Counted from the first letter of the stretch, positions 51,645 through 61,555 are shown. The stretch: DNA of 64,000 bases from JBCCTX01 sp965263105 (GCA_965263105.1 CBDHGL010000003.1:3162001-3226000); one strand, 5' to 3'. Numbers and translations: made by a program. The notes: generated by a model not told the origin, from the sequence alone.

Positions 51645-52679
51645 ATGAGTTTTTCCCATATTCCCACTGTTGACCTTAATGAATATAGACTTGGCTCAGA
51701 TGAGCAAAAGCAAGCCTTCGTCAAAGCCCTCGGGGATTCTTTTTCAGGCATTGGCTTTGCCATAGTGGACAACCACGGTGTACCTCAAGAAACGATTGAT
51801 AAGGCTTACGAAGCCTTCAAAGATTTTTTTGACCTTCCAGATGAAGTCAAGAGCAAGTATGAGATTGAGGGCCTAGCCAGCCAAAGGGGATACACTTCCA
51901 AGGGAAAAGAACATGCCAAGCACTCCAAAGTAGGGGATTTGAAAGAGTTCTACCATATTGGCCAAACGGTTGAGGGGGATGAGGCTCTGAAGAAAAGTTA
52001 TCCCGAGAATATATTTGTGGAGGAAGTGCCAGGCATTGAGGAGCATGGCTTAGCTATCTATAAGGCCTTAGAGAATTCTGGAAAATATCTGTTACAGGCG
52101 ATCGCCGAGTACCTGGATCTGCCCGTAGATTATTTTGATGAAAAACTCAAAAATGGGAATAGCATCCTACGACCCATTCACTATTTTCCGATTGAGCAAC
52201 CCGAGCTATTGCCCCCTGGAGCCGTACGCGCAGCCGAACATGAGGATATTAGCATGATCACCTTACTCATCGGCGCAAGTGCAGAAGGCTTGCAGGTGAA
52301 GAATGCGGAAGGGGAGTGGATCGCGGCATCCCCCAAGCCCCATCAAATTGTGGTAAACGTAGGAGATATGCTGCAACGCCTGACCAACAATCGATTGAAG
52401 TCTACTACCCATCGAGTAGTTAATCCTCCCCCAGAGAAAATGAAACAACCCAGGTATTCGGTCCCCTTTTTCCTCCATCCCAAGCAGGACATGGACCTTA
52501 CTTGCCTGGAGAGTTGTATTGACGAAGACCATCCCAAAGTCTATTCAGACATGACTGCCGGAGAATATCTGAATGAACGACTAAGGGAGATAGGGTTGAA
52601 AAAAGTAGGGGAAAGTCCGTGGTTGGTAGATAATATTGAACATGGGGGCACAGCGTCACGGAGTATTGAACTGCACTAG
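51645..52679 (+). CDS. 2-oxoglutarate/Fe(II)-dependent oxygenase, isopenicillin N synthase-like
   Basis: A 344-residue oxidoreductase of the IPNS-like superfamily. N-terminal DIOX_N part (IPTVDLNEYRLG to VDNHGVPQETIDKAYEAFKDFF), C-terminal double-stranded beta-helix with iron ligands in HEDISMITLL (His-x-Asp) and in TTHRVVNPP (second His), and the RYSVPFF segment that binds the 2-oxoglutarate carboxylate. Bacterial members act on amino acids, plant hormones or unknown metabolites. The next gene on the same strand is a sulfatase, which begins about 100 bp later. Confidence 0.9.
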   Translation: MSFSHIPTVDLNEYRLGSDEQKQAFVKALGDSFSGIGFAIVDNHGVPQETIDKAYEAFKDFFDLPDEVKSKYEIEGLASQRGYTSKGKEHAKHSKVGDLKEFYHIGQTVEGDEALKKSYPENIFVEEVPGIEEHGLAIYKALENSGKYLLQAIAEYLDLPVDYFDEKLKNGNSILRPIHYFPIEQPELLPPGAVRAAEHEDISMITLLIGASAEGLQVKNAEGEWIAASPKPHQIVVNVGDMLQRLTNNRLKSTTHRVVNPPPEKMKQPRYSVPFFLHPKQDMDLTCLESCIDEDHPKVYSDMTAGEYLNERLREIGLKKVGESPWLVDNIEHGGTASRSIELH

Positions 52680-52781
52680 CAGTTATATAGACTGCGCTTC
52701 CCTTACTTATTCCTCATTTTTCTGCGTCAAAACCCAGTTCATGGAAAAGATAAAATTAAATTACTCAGCATTATTCTTGGC

Positions 52782-54329
52782 TTGCTAACAGCAAGCATTA
52801 GCTGGGCCCAAGGCCCCCAGGTGGATACCCGCCCCAACATTATTCTCATCATGGGGGACGACATCGGCTACTCCGATCTGGGCTGCTACGGTTCCGAAAT
52901 TCAAACCCCCAATTTGGATAGATTGGCCTACGGTGGCATGCGCTTTCGCCAGTTTTACAATATGGCAAAGTGTAATCCCACCCGATCCTCCTTGATAACG
53001 GGGAGATATAAGGGAAATGAACGAGCTATTTCCTTTGTTCCCTTATTGCGCGAGGCTGGCTATTCAGCCATTATGAGTGGTAAAGAGCACTTTGACAGTT
53101 GGGTGCCTCAAGAAGCCTATTTTGCCAACACCTTCGAAAAATCGCTCACCTTCTGGGCGACGACAGAATACTTTGTACCACCAGTTGATAGTTTCCAACG
53201 TCCTTTTTACCTCAATGGGAAAAAAATCACCCATCGGGATATTGAAGCTGATATTCTCCCCAAATACAAAACAGATTTTATCACCGATTATGCCTTGAGG
53301 TGGATGGACGAGGTCATGGAGCGGGATGCCCCCTTTTTCCTGTTACTTCCCTACCATGCTGCGCATTATCCCCTACAAGCAAGGCCAGAAGATATCGCCA
53401 AATACAGAGGAAAATACCGTAAAGGCTGGGACACGATTCGGGAAGAGCGCTTTGCGAGAATGAAGGAAATGGGTATCCTAGGACAAGACACAAAGCTTTC
53501 ACCCCCTGAAGGAAATACAAATCGCTTTCGCGGCCATCCCAAAGGCTTTGATGAAATACGAAAAAAGTTTCCTACCTACTATCCTTGGGATTCCCAGACG
53601 GAAGAAGAGAAGGACCAAAAGGACCTGGAAATGGCCGTTTTTGCTGCGATGATTGATCGGATGGACCAGAATATCGGTCGGGTGATCCAACGCTTGGAAG
53701 AGGAAGGAGAATTAAAGAATACCCTGATCTTGTTTTTTACCGATAATGGCTCCTGCCCCTTCGATAGCAATGTGGATTTTGATATACCACCAGGGCCAGC
53801 TGAAGGATATCGCTGTTTGGCTCCTACCTGGGCCAATGTGGGCAATACCCCCTTTCGCTTGTATAAGCAAAATGGCCATGAAGGAGGCGCCAATACCCAT
53901 TTTATCGCTCATTGGCCAGATAGAATCCAGCCTGGGCAAATCACCTCCCAAACGGGGCATGTCGTAGATCTTTTCCCCACCTTTTTGGAAATAAGTGGCT
54001 CATCCTATCCTGAAACATATCAGGGAAAGCCCACCTTAACGCTAGAAGGGCAATCTCTTCTTCCGGTTTTTGAGGGAGAAGAGCGGGAAGAACCCCCCTA
54101 TTTTATTTCAGGGAACTTGGAGCGCTTTCGCATGTTCCGCAAAGGAAAATGGAAAATAGTCCGAGAGAATTGGGCGGCAAAGGCCCCTACAGATTGGGAA
54201 CTCTACGACCTAGTCAGTGATCCCACAGAGCTACGTAATCTGGCGAATGAAATGCCTGGGAAGTTGGGAGAAATAGTAGGGGAATATGAGGCCTATCAGG
54301 AGCGGACGAAGGAGGAGTTGGAGGAGTAG
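52782..54329 (+). CDS. Type I sulfatase (FGly-dependent), 5' end disturbed
   Basis: A type I sulfatase of about 515 residues. Active-site motif CNPTRSSLITGRY (C-x-P-x-R, Cys converted to formylglycine) and metal-binding PNIILIMGDDIGYSDLG, LILFFTDNGS. The in-frame sequence upstream of the TTG at 52782 encodes KDKIKLLSIILGLLTASISWAQ, a good signal peptide, but with no in-frame ATG. An ATG at 52741 begins MEKIKL in the next frame, which stops at 52786. A one-base indel near 52755-52762 (an A/T-rich stretch) would join them. So the annotated start truncates the signal. Marine Bacteroidota use these enzymes on sulfated polysaccharides; no PUL neighbours are visible. Confidence 0.85.
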   Translation: MLTASISWAQGPQVDTRPNIILIMGDDIGYSDLGCYGSEIQTPNLDRLAYGGMRFRQFYNMAKCNPTRSSLITGRYKGNERAISFVPLLREAGYSAIMSGKEHFDSWVPQEAYFANTFEKSLTFWATTEYFVPPVDSFQRPFYLNGKKITHRDIEADILPKYKTDFITDYALRWMDEVMERDAPFFLLLPYHAAHYPLQARPEDIAKYRGKYRKGWDTIREERFARMKEMGILGQDTKLSPPEGNTNRFRGHPKGFDEIRKKFPTYYPWDSQTEEEKDQKDLEMAVFAAMIDRMDQNIGRVIQRLEEEGELKNTLILFFTDNGSCPFDSNVDFDIPPGPAEGYRCLAPTWANVGNTPFRLYKQNGHEGGANTHFIAHWPDRIQPGQITSQTGHVVDLFPTFLEISGSSYPETYQGKPTLTLEGQSLLPVFEGEEREEPPYFISGNLERFRMFRKGKWKIVRENWAAKAPTDWELYDLVSDPTELRNLANEMPGKLGEIVGEYEAYQERTKEELEE

Positions 54330-54379
54330 GGATATGCCAGCCCGTAGATAGTTAAGGAAAACAGAGAGTAGGACTAAAT

Positions 54380-55192
54380 TTAATTCTTCATTTCCCTATG
54401 GATTCGTTTAATTTCAGCCAAAGGCAGGTTCGTCATTTGGGCTATTTCTTTGTAGCCTATAGCATTCTCAGTAAAAAGGTCTGAAAGAAGGAGATTTTTG
54501 GCTACTTCTTTTTTCCCTTTTAAATAAAGGAAATCATTTGTGATGTCATATGTGATAGGCATAGCTTCAATGAATTTTAGGGTTTCCTCTTCCAATTTAC
54601 GCAATCGACTCAGTATTTTCAGTTGCTCAAGGTATTTTTTGAGTTCAGATTCATTTTTGCTCAGGCGTTTTATTTCTAGAAGAATCAGCCTTAAAACAGA
54701 TGAGCTTTGCTCTTTTCTAAAATTGGCAAGTACAGCTAAAATAATTGCTTCTGGTATATCAAATGCCAATAATTCTCGAAAATGAATAGCTGAAATATCG
54801 ATCAACTTGAACCCCAATATTTGCTCTTCTGCAGTTAGCAGAATTCGCATATCAGGAGGCTTCATTCCCAAGTATACGACAAACTGTTGAACAGGGATTT
54901 GATATTTCCGTTGAATGATGGCCTTGTATTCAGCCATCCTGTAAACCATGCCTGATTCATTGTTCGTCTGAAATTCAAGATGAAGAATGAAACGATTACC
55001 CTCTTTTGTTTCAACAATCCGTATGAAATCTGGTTCCCGTTCCAATGTTATCTGAAGTTTTCCTGTTAGCTTTTCGGTGCGATTAATGTGAATCCCTAGG
55101 AACTTTTCGGCCAAAGGAAGAAAGATGGCTTCCAGATTCTCCTTAATGACTTTATCATATCTGTTTGAGTTATCACGGCCTTTATTTTCCAT
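54380..55192 (-). CDS. Rpn-family PD-(D/E)XK nuclease
   Basis: A 270-residue member of the recombination-promoting nuclease (Rpn) family, often annotated as a transposase. NRYDKVIKENLEAIFLPLAEKFLGI at the N-terminus, then EPDFIRIVETKEGNRFILHLEFQ with the D...E-x-Q catalytic pattern, GMVYRMAEYKAII and QQFVVYLG. A C-terminal helical region (about 165-265) is rich in Lys and Glu. Start: ATG 55192 is taken over the GTG at 55210, which gives six extra hydrophobic residues. Rpn proteins promote RecA-independent recombination in E. coli. It is separated by 560 bp from the nuclease-helicase. Confidence 0.85.
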   Translation of the reverse strand: MENKGRDNSNRYDKVIKENLEAIFLPLAEKFLGIHINRTEKLTGKLQITLEREPDFIRIVETKEGNRFILHLEFQTNNESGMVYRMAEYKAIIQRKYQIPVQQFVVYLGMKPPDMRILLTAEEQILGFKLIDISAIHFRELLAFDIPEAIILAVLANFRKEQSSSVLRLILLEIKRLSKNESELKKYLEQLKILSRLRKLEEETLKFIEAMPITYDITNDFLYLKGKKEVAKNLLLSDLFTENAIGYKEIAQMTNLPLAEIKRIHREMKN

Positions 55193-55748
55193 GTTATTTA
55201 GCAAAAACACTAAAAAAATAATTATTTGCCAAATAAATTAGCTTAATGAGCTGTTTTTTATCAATTTTGGATATGAAAATTAGCCTAATTATCAATTATC
55301 AATTAATCTTTGGGAGTAGAACTAATTGATGTATATAAGCAAGTGGACAAAAGAAATCAGGGATTGATATCTCTGATTCATTTAGGGAACATTTTATATG
55401 AGTTCAAAGGCCCTCTTCTCGCAGGAGAATCCCGGTGCCTTTAGGTACCTAATATGGGTAGAAAAGGTCCCCCATCCCTTTTTATCGCCGGCGAGGTATC
55501 AACTTGGATACCTCGCCGGCCGAATATGGGGGCATTATGAATCTACCCATAGGCTACCCCTACAGGGTAAACTTTTTATTCCATGAAAAAATACCCCCTT
55601 TCCTTTGTCCACCTACTTAAATATCCTTCTATAATAAATATGGTAAAAGAGTATCTAGAAGAAAAGGATGATCCTAAAATGGCCATGTGGTTATTTAAAG
55701 CTTCAATTTGAAAAAAATTTAAGCATCTTAATGGGATTTTAGAGAGAC
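55193..55748. other. 556-bp intergenic region with structured element
   Basis: No credible gene. The left part (55193-55400) is AT-rich with no recognisable motif; 55453-55551 holds a nested inverted repeat (separate entry); 55552-55748 is again AT-rich and holds a tiny open stretch of 23 codons (55640-55711) without a recognisable product. Confidence 0.6.
55453..55551. repeat. 99-nt nested inverted repeat
   Basis: Three paired segments one inside the other. Outer arms: 55453-55462 with 55542-55551 (10 bp). Middle arms: 55469-55475 with 55526-55532 (7 bp). Inner arms: 55487-55500 with 55507-55520 (14 bp, GC-rich GCCGGCGAGG) around the loop AACTTG. All arms are perfect. The inner hairpin is far above the local GC content. 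No T run follows, so a plain terminator is unlikely. Confidence 0.8.
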
Positions 55749-58700
55749 CTAGGGCCCCACCGTATAAACACCCACCTCATAGTCCTCCTCCAACCTCAAC
55801 TGAGCAAGCTTGTGATCACAAATTTTCCGTAAAGTCTTCCATAACAGCGCATTGTCATAATGCGTCGCATCTGCGGGGATCGAGTTCAGTAGGCTTTGAG
55901 AACAGACTACAATCAAGCGCTCACTAGAACGGGAGAAGGCTACATTGGCTCGATTGAGATTGAGAACGAATTCAGCAGTAGCGCTGATGGCAGAAGGATC
56001 GCTGGCCGTTGCGGAAACGATCACTGCAGGTCTCTCTCCTCCTTGAAGGCGTTCTACGGTATCGATGACAGTGATGGATCCCTGGTACTTTTTTTCAAAG
56101 GCCTGTTTGAGGAGGGTACGCTGTGTTCGATGAGGGGTAACCAAGGCAATATGTTCCTTCGGGATGTTGCGGTTCCCTTTTTTATCAGTGAATGCCTGCA
56201 AAAGATGTTGGATAATGGCAATTTCCGTGGGATTGCTCTTTCGGGAACTACGCTCATTGTGAACGACCAGAAAAAGGCCCGTTTCTCCTCCCCAAACGGT
56301 TTCCCAGCTTGCATTTTGAGGGAGGGAAATTTTATTTGAGAGGTCCATTCTTCCTTGTAAATCGACTTGGTCTTCTCGGTAGAGTCGAGCGATGAGGTTT
56401 CTCACTACCTGGGGAAGGCGGTAGGTATACGTGAGGGGAGAAATCGTAATAGAGCGATCTGTAAGATGGGGGTGTTCTTTGATACGTCGCATGGAATCGT
56501 AAGCACTCAAGAAGGGTTGGTATAGGATGACGGTAGGCCGATCCTCCTGGTCCCAGTCATGAGCTATGATAGGGGACAATTGGTGGTGATCTCCAGCCAG
56601 CATAATTTCGCCCTCTGGCGAAAGCAAGGTGGTGAGGGCCAAGAAGTTGGGAAATACCATCATGCTGGCCTCGTCTATGACCATGGTGCGCACGCGAAAG
56701 CCTTTTTGGGCATATTCTGCGGAGCCATCCAGTTTTATCCCCAACTTCAAGATACTGCTGATCGTTCCGCCGATAAGAAGCACACTATCACTCCGTCCTT
56801 GCTTTACGGGGGTGCTTTGTGAATTGGGTAGGGGAACGATTCCTGGAGGAACCTCGCTGTCTTCCCGACAGGCCTTTCCAATAAGGACTTTGGGTAGGTG
56901 AAAACCTTGATTATGTGCATGGAGGGAAAATTCTTCTACTACCCCTCGGATTCTCATGAGTAACTCATCCACTGCTCGGTGGGTATTTCCCGAGATGAGG
57001 ATAATATCCCCAATCTGGTGCTTGAGGAGAATTTTGCACAAGATAGAAATAGAGGTTGTCATGGTTTTTCCCGTACCCGGTGGCCCTAAAAGGAGTTGAA
57101 TTCTGGTTCTTAGTCCCTCCATAATGGCTTGCACTTGTCCCAGGTGTAGGGCGTAGTTGTTGGACCCTCCATATCGGAAGCTTTCTACCAGCTTACGAAT
57201 GCTCTCTAGTTGAACCGCTGGATAGGAATCGTACTCGGGAATGCGGGGTACCCGGGGATGGAACCAGTCATTAATATGGGTGACGGGGGTGTTTTGTAGG
57301 ACGCTGGAAACCCGGTTGGAGACAAAATCGCTGATGCTGCTATCCAAAACAGCCGTCCGGAAAATGACTTCTCCTTCTCTTCGATTGCCAACCCCAAAGC
57401 TTTTCACGATATAGGTAGAAGGACGGGCAAACATGACACTTAACAGAATATGTCCCGTTTCCCAACTAATAGCGTCTACTGTGCAGGAAGCTCCACTGTT
57501 GAGGAGCTGATAGATACTTTGTCCCTTTTCCCAGGAGGGATCGCAGGGACTAAAGCGGGCAAAGGCCCCTTCCTGTATATTGCTTATAGCAGAGAGCTGT
57601 TTGAGGCCTATACCTATTCCTTCCACATCAATTTGTGCCTGGACTTGCCGCTGGTTTACAACGGTGATGTCTTTCAGGGGAAGGGCTTCACCTGTTGAGA
57701 TGCGGTTGATAGGGGCTCGGAAATTGTTGGATAACCAATCATTGAACTTGACGTGATAATCCAGTCGGAGGTAGTTGATGGCTGCCTGTCGAGTCTCGTG
57801 TACATCCAGCGAAAAGCGATGTAACTCTCTTACTTGGATAAAGGGCTTTTGGATTTCTGGATTTTTCTTGAGGAAGCCTTCTATCCAGCGGAGGGCCAGG
57901 GTGCGGGCTTCCAGGAAGGCACCTAGGTAGGCGGGATGACTGGCTTGTTGATAGCGTTGGAGCGCTTCTCGGACTCGACGATTTTCTGCCTCCTGAGAAA
58001 GGGTCCCCCAATAGGCATGGAAATACGGTACTGTTAGCCCATCCCGATAACGACTTCGAACCTCAAATTTGTGGGTTTTCTTCTGGGCTCTATTGTCTTT
58101 TCCCCATTCCTGGCCTTCATCCAAGTTGAGGTCGGCTTTGAAGTCAAATATGTCTTGTTCGAATACTTTCTCTAGGTCTACGACTTTTCCCTGAATCTTT
58201 CTTCGCCAGGAATAGCGCTTGCCAAACCAAGTCAGAGAGCTTATGACTGCCAAACCCCTTCCCGTCCAGCCCAAACCATAGTTGAACTTTACTTCGTCTT
58301 CAAGACAGGAAAAGATGAGTTGATCGATGCTTTCTCTGCATCCGAGTAGATGCTGAAAGCTCGCCAACAATTGGGTACCCAGCCTACCGCAGGCTTCCGT
58401 GATATTGCGGATTTCCGAACGGGACCAGACGTAAAAATGAATAGGAGCCATTTTGGCCTCAGCCATCTCGGAAATAGTATTTCCTAATTCTCTGAAAAAG
58501 GCTTGAAGTAGACCTCGTTCCATTCCATTATCTTCCGCATAGTCTCCAGTCCAGCCAGTAGGAATAATCTCTTGGAGCGTCTTTCCTTTTGGGGCTTGAT
58601 AATGAAAATGATCTCCCAATCGCACTTCTTCCACTATGTCTGCTTCCTCGTACCGGGTTCGGACCAGATTTAAGCTATTGGTTACATGGGCCGTTAAGGC

Positions 58701-59813
58701 GACAATGCGGTTTTCCAGGTTGTCATAATCCACTGACAGGTAAATCCTTACCATAGGATGCTGTTGCACCCGGTAAGAGGGCAGGGTCGTATGCTGGTCA
58801 TATTGCAGACTCATTACCTGGAACTCCCGCTCGGGGCTATCGGCCGTTTTGGGTAAGGTGGCTCGTCTGGCCTGGGCCTTCTTAATGAGAAAGCCCAAAT
58901 TTTCTGAAAAACCCGTGTGGTTTCGAATGGCTTGGGCGCTAGGGCTTGTGAGATCCAATTCAGCAAGTTCATCGAGCGTCTGTACCCCATACAGTTCGAG
59001 GATTTTTAGGGTAGTAGCATCGAGTCCAATGAGTTGTATTTTTTTTAACCGACTGCTTTCTGTTAAACAATGTACGTTGAACTTGCAGTCATCACACTTC
59101 GATTCGATGCAATAATCGAGTTTCTCCAATGGGGAGTCAATAATCTGGTCTAGGGTGCCATTGGCTTCTAGGAGTTTCTCTATATCAGCCAATTCTCGAT
59201 CTAGATCTAAGGGCTTTAGCTGTAGAATATTCTCACTCTGGTTGTTGTCTTTGTCAATCCTAGCCACAACGCTTTCGATGCATTCAGGCCCTATAGGGAT
59301 ATCATTAACGCTGAAGGGGTGCTCTTTCAGAAATTCTTGTAATAGGGATTGAAAGAGCCCAGCTTGAATGCGGTGATAGGTCTTCTCTTTGCGGCTGGTT
59401 TTACATTCCACTAATCGGATGACAGGTTCTTTGCCTCGCCATAAAAGGAGAAGAAAATCTATAGTTCCGGATACCTGAAAGGCCCCTATTTGGCCATTAA
59501 TTGGGATTTCCCTACCAAAATATTCCTTACCCACCTGGATTTCCTGGAGAAAGGAAAAAAAATCATTCAACCCGGAAGCTTCTTGTGAAAGGGGTACCTG
59601 GGCAATTCCTTCCTGTAGAAGGGACATTTCCCAATCATTTTCCCTCCTTTTGCCCACAGATTGTAAAACAGGGTCTATCGTATTGAACAAATGCCCATAA
59701 AATGGAAGTTGTTCAGCCTCACTTCCCTCATTAAAAGCTAGACGCATCCTACGTTCACAAGACTTATATCTTACAAATTCCCCTATTTCTTTTACTGTTA
59801 TAGGTATGGACAT
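55749..59813 (-). CDS. Fe-S RecB-like nuclease fused to SF1 helicase (DNA2/TM0106-like)
   Basis: A 1354-residue two-module protein. N-terminal PD-(D/E)XK nuclease: D119 in GTIDFLLLL, E136 and K138 in VECKTS, then QAGLFQSLLQEF (the RecB-type Q-x-x-x-Y-like helix). C19, C240, C243 and C249 (C-x2-C-x5-C) fit the four-Cys iron-sulfur cluster of Cas4/AddB-type nucleases. A helix-hairpin-helix (about 255-285, LIGLDATTLKILELYGV) follows. C-terminal helicase: Walker A GPPGTGKT (about 909-916), Walker B MVIDEAS (about 1042), GDHHQLSP, a TYRLPQVVRNL motif and motif VI NRANVAFSRS. The family overlaps DNA2, TM0106 and immunity-type nuclease-helicases. Standing alone, its role may be repair or defence. 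Confidence 0.85.
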   Translation of the reverse strand: MSIPITVKEIGEFVRYKSCERRMRLAFNEGSEAEQLPFYGHLFNTIDPVLQSVGKRRENDWEMSLLQEGIAQVPLSQEASGLNDFFSFLQEIQVGKEYFGREIPINGQIGAFQVSGTIDFLLLLWRGKEPVIRLVECKTSRKEKTYHRIQAGLFQSLLQEFLKEHPFSVNDIPIGPECIESVVARIDKDNNQSENILQLKPLDLDRELADIEKLLEANGTLDQIIDSPLEKLDYCIESKCDDCKFNVHCLTESSRLKKIQLIGLDATTLKILELYGVQTLDELAELDLTSPSAQAIRNHTGFSENLGFLIKKAQARRATLPKTADSPEREFQVMSLQYDQHTTLPSYRVQQHPMVRIYLSVDYDNLENRIVALTAHVTNSLNLVRTRYEEADIVEEVRLGDHFHYQAPKGKTLQEIIPTGWTGDYAEDNGMERGLLQAFFRELGNTISEMAEAKMAPIHFYVWSRSEIRNITEACGRLGTQLLASFQHLLGCRESIDQLIFSCLEDEVKFNYGLGWTGRGLAVISSLTWFGKRYSWRRKIQGKVVDLEKVFEQDIFDFKADLNLDEGQEWGKDNRAQKKTHKFEVRSRYRDGLTVPYFHAYWGTLSQEAENRRVREALQRYQQASHPAYLGAFLEARTLALRWIEGFLKKNPEIQKPFIQVRELHRFSLDVHETRQAAINYLRLDYHVKFNDWLSNNFRAPINRISTGEALPLKDITVVNQRQVQAQIDVEGIGIGLKQLSAISNIQEGAFARFSPCDPSWEKGQSIYQLLNSGASCTVDAISWETGHILLSVMFARPSTYIVKSFGVGNRREGEVIFRTAVLDSSISDFVSNRVSSVLQNTPVTHINDWFHPRVPRIPEYDSYPAVQLESIRKLVESFRYGGSNNYALHLGQVQAIMEGLRTRIQLLLGPPGTGKTMTTSISILCKILLKHQIGDIILISGNTHRAVDELLMRIRGVVEEFSLHAHNQGFHLPKVLIGKACREDSEVPPGIVPLPNSQSTPVKQGRSDSVLLIGGTISSILKLGIKLDGSAEYAQKGFRVRTMVIDEASMMVFPNFLALTTLLSPEGEIMLAGDHHQLSPIIAHDWDQEDRPTVILYQPFLSAYDSMRRIKEHPHLTDRSITISPLTYTYRLPQVVRNLIARLYREDQVDLQGRMDLSNKISLPQNASWETVWGGETGLFLVVHNERSSRKSNPTEIAIIQHLLQAFTDKKGNRNIPKEHIALVTPHRTQRTLLKQAFEKKYQGSITVIDTVERLQGGERPAVIVSATASDPSAISATAEFVLNLNRANVAFSRSSERLIVVCSQSLLNSIPADATHYDNALLWKTLRKICDHKLAQLRLEEDYEVGVYTVGP

Positions 59814-60026
59814 AATTCAATAGAATCAATATTTTGCTAAAAGGAACGAACTTAGTCAATTATTGAATTTTCTATTGGAGAAAAGGAGGTAAAAATTTGA
59901 TTTTGGGATAATTGACCTAAGAGATAGGCTCTTTCTAATAATCCTAGAGCTTCAAAATTATATTTACGCTTCTTACCTAGGGATTTCGTAAATTATTATT
60001 TGGCACTTACCTCAAAACCGAAAGAA

Positions 60027-61511
60027 ATGAGACCTCTCCTCTTGCTCTCCCTCTTTTTCCTCCTTAACGTGGGCATATCTCAACCCTCATCGATTTCTCA
60101 AACTCAACTAGCAGAAATAAGTGCAGAAGAGCTTCGAGACAAAATTCGGGGAGGACTGCTTGGGCAGATTTTGGGCAACTTAAACGGTATTCCCCATGAA
60201 ATGCAATACATTCATGAGCCTGGCTCCGTGAGCGATTATGTTCCTTCTCTACCAGATGGTGCACGTACGGATGATGATACAGACTTTGAATGGGTGTACA
60301 TCTTGGAGATGCAACGGAGAAATACCCTATTCCTTAGTTCTAAAGAGATAGCCCAACTTTGGCGAGAACGCATTAATCGACGAATTTGGTGTTCCAATCA
60401 ATACGCCCGGCAATTAATGGATTTGGATATTGTGCCTCCTCTCACTGGAAATGTCTTGCTAAACCCCTGGGCGGAGTTTAATATATCTGGGCAATTTTTG
60501 TGTGAAACCTTCGGATTACTGGGACCCGGGATGCCCCAAACCGCCTCAAAAATTGGATTGAACTATACCCGAGTCGCCATAGATGGAGAACCCGCCCAAA
60601 CCACCCAATTGTTCAATACCATGATTGCCACTGCCTTTTTCGAAGGGGAGGTAGAAAAAATATTAGACGCAGGGGTTCGAGCCCTGGACCCCCAAAGTAG
60701 CCTGGTCGCCCTGATTGCCCAAGTAAGGGAATGGCATGCCCAGAACCCCAGGGATTGGAAAAAGACTCGACTGCTTATCAAAGAGACTTATAGCCAGGTC
60801 AATGGTGCAATGCGTGATCGTAATGGGTATGAGCTAAATACAGCGGCAACCATAGCGGCCCTCTTGTATGGAGAGGGGGATTTTGCCCTAACGCTTCAAC
60901 ATGCGTTTAACTACGGCTGGGACTGTGACAATGTCGCTGCAAGCGCAGGGACCATTTTGGGAGTGGTCCAAGGATATCGCTGGATGATGGCGCAAGGTTG
61001 GCAAATTGTAGATCGCTATAAGAACACAACAAGGGACAACATGCCCATGGATGAAACCATCACCAGCTTTGCCGATCGTCTGATAGAGCTGGCGGAGAAA
61101 GTAATCCTAAAACAGGGAGGAGAAAAATTCCAAAAAGGCTCCGGAACCCTTTTCAAGATTCCCATAGAAGAGGCCTCCAATGTGGCCCCCTTTCTCCAGG
61201 ATTCAAGCCTGCGCGATAAGATGTTGGCAGAACATCAGGATGAGATCCAAAGGCTGGTTATGGGGGAGGATTCCCAATCTCGTGCCAGAGGAGCCTATTG
61301 GGCCATTTGTCTGAATCTGGCCTCTGAGTACCAGGCTCATTATCCCAGGCTTTGGGAAAAAGCTATACTAGACTTACAGTCCTATGAACAAGTAGTTCAA
61401 GCCCTGTTTCACCATTCTCCAGTTCCAGCAGCTGAACCGCTTCGGGCTAAGGCCCTACAGGCAGGAATAGTGGCGCCAAGAGTGAAGAAGCGCCTATGGG
61501 AAAATAAGTAG
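60027..61511 (+). CDS. Secreted ADP-ribosylglycohydrolase-family protein
   Basis: A 494-residue exported protein (ATG 60027; a TTG at 60000 would add nine residues before the signal peptide MRPLLLLSLFFLLNVGISQ). ARH fold: GGLLGQILGN, the acidic segment GARTDDDTDFEW (first metal cluster) and YGWDCDNVAASAGTILG (second metal cluster). Family enzymes remove ADP-ribose from proteins or act on related substrates; secreted versions in Bacteroidota are uncharacterised and often lie in sugar-utilisation loci. rhaM follows 44 bp later. Confidence 0.88.
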   Translation: MRPLLLLSLFFLLNVGISQPSSISQTQLAEISAEELRDKIRGGLLGQILGNLNGIPHEMQYIHEPGSVSDYVPSLPDGARTDDDTDFEWVYILEMQRRNTLFLSSKEIAQLWRERINRRIWCSNQYARQLMDLDIVPPLTGNVLLNPWAEFNISGQFLCETFGLLGPGMPQTASKIGLNYTRVAIDGEPAQTTQLFNTMIATAFFEGEVEKILDAGVRALDPQSSLVALIAQVREWHAQNPRDWKKTRLLIKETYSQVNGAMRDRNGYELNTAATIAALLYGEGDFALTLQHAFNYGWDCDNVAASAGTILGVVQGYRWMMAQGWQIVDRYKNTTRDNMPMDETITSFADRLIELAEKVILKQGGEKFQKGSGTLFKIPIEEASNVAPFLQDSSLRDKMLAEHQDEIQRLVMGEDSQSRARGAYWAICLNLASEYQAHYPRLWEKAILDLQSYEQVVQALFHHSPVPAAEPLRAKALQAGIVAPRVKKRLWENK

Positions 61512-61555
61512 GCACCTCAACTTTATAGAGAAGAATATTTTTAACTGTATAAGAT

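Noticed and set aside
55398..55586. 62-codon plus-strand open frame spanning the nested inverted repeat
   Set aside because: Its length is set by the inverted repeat; no family resemblance, no ribosome site, and the sequence is explained by the structured element.
55640..55711. 23-codon open frame MVKEYLEEKDD...
   Set aside because: Too short, no family match and no supporting ribosome site; left as a note in the intergenic entry.
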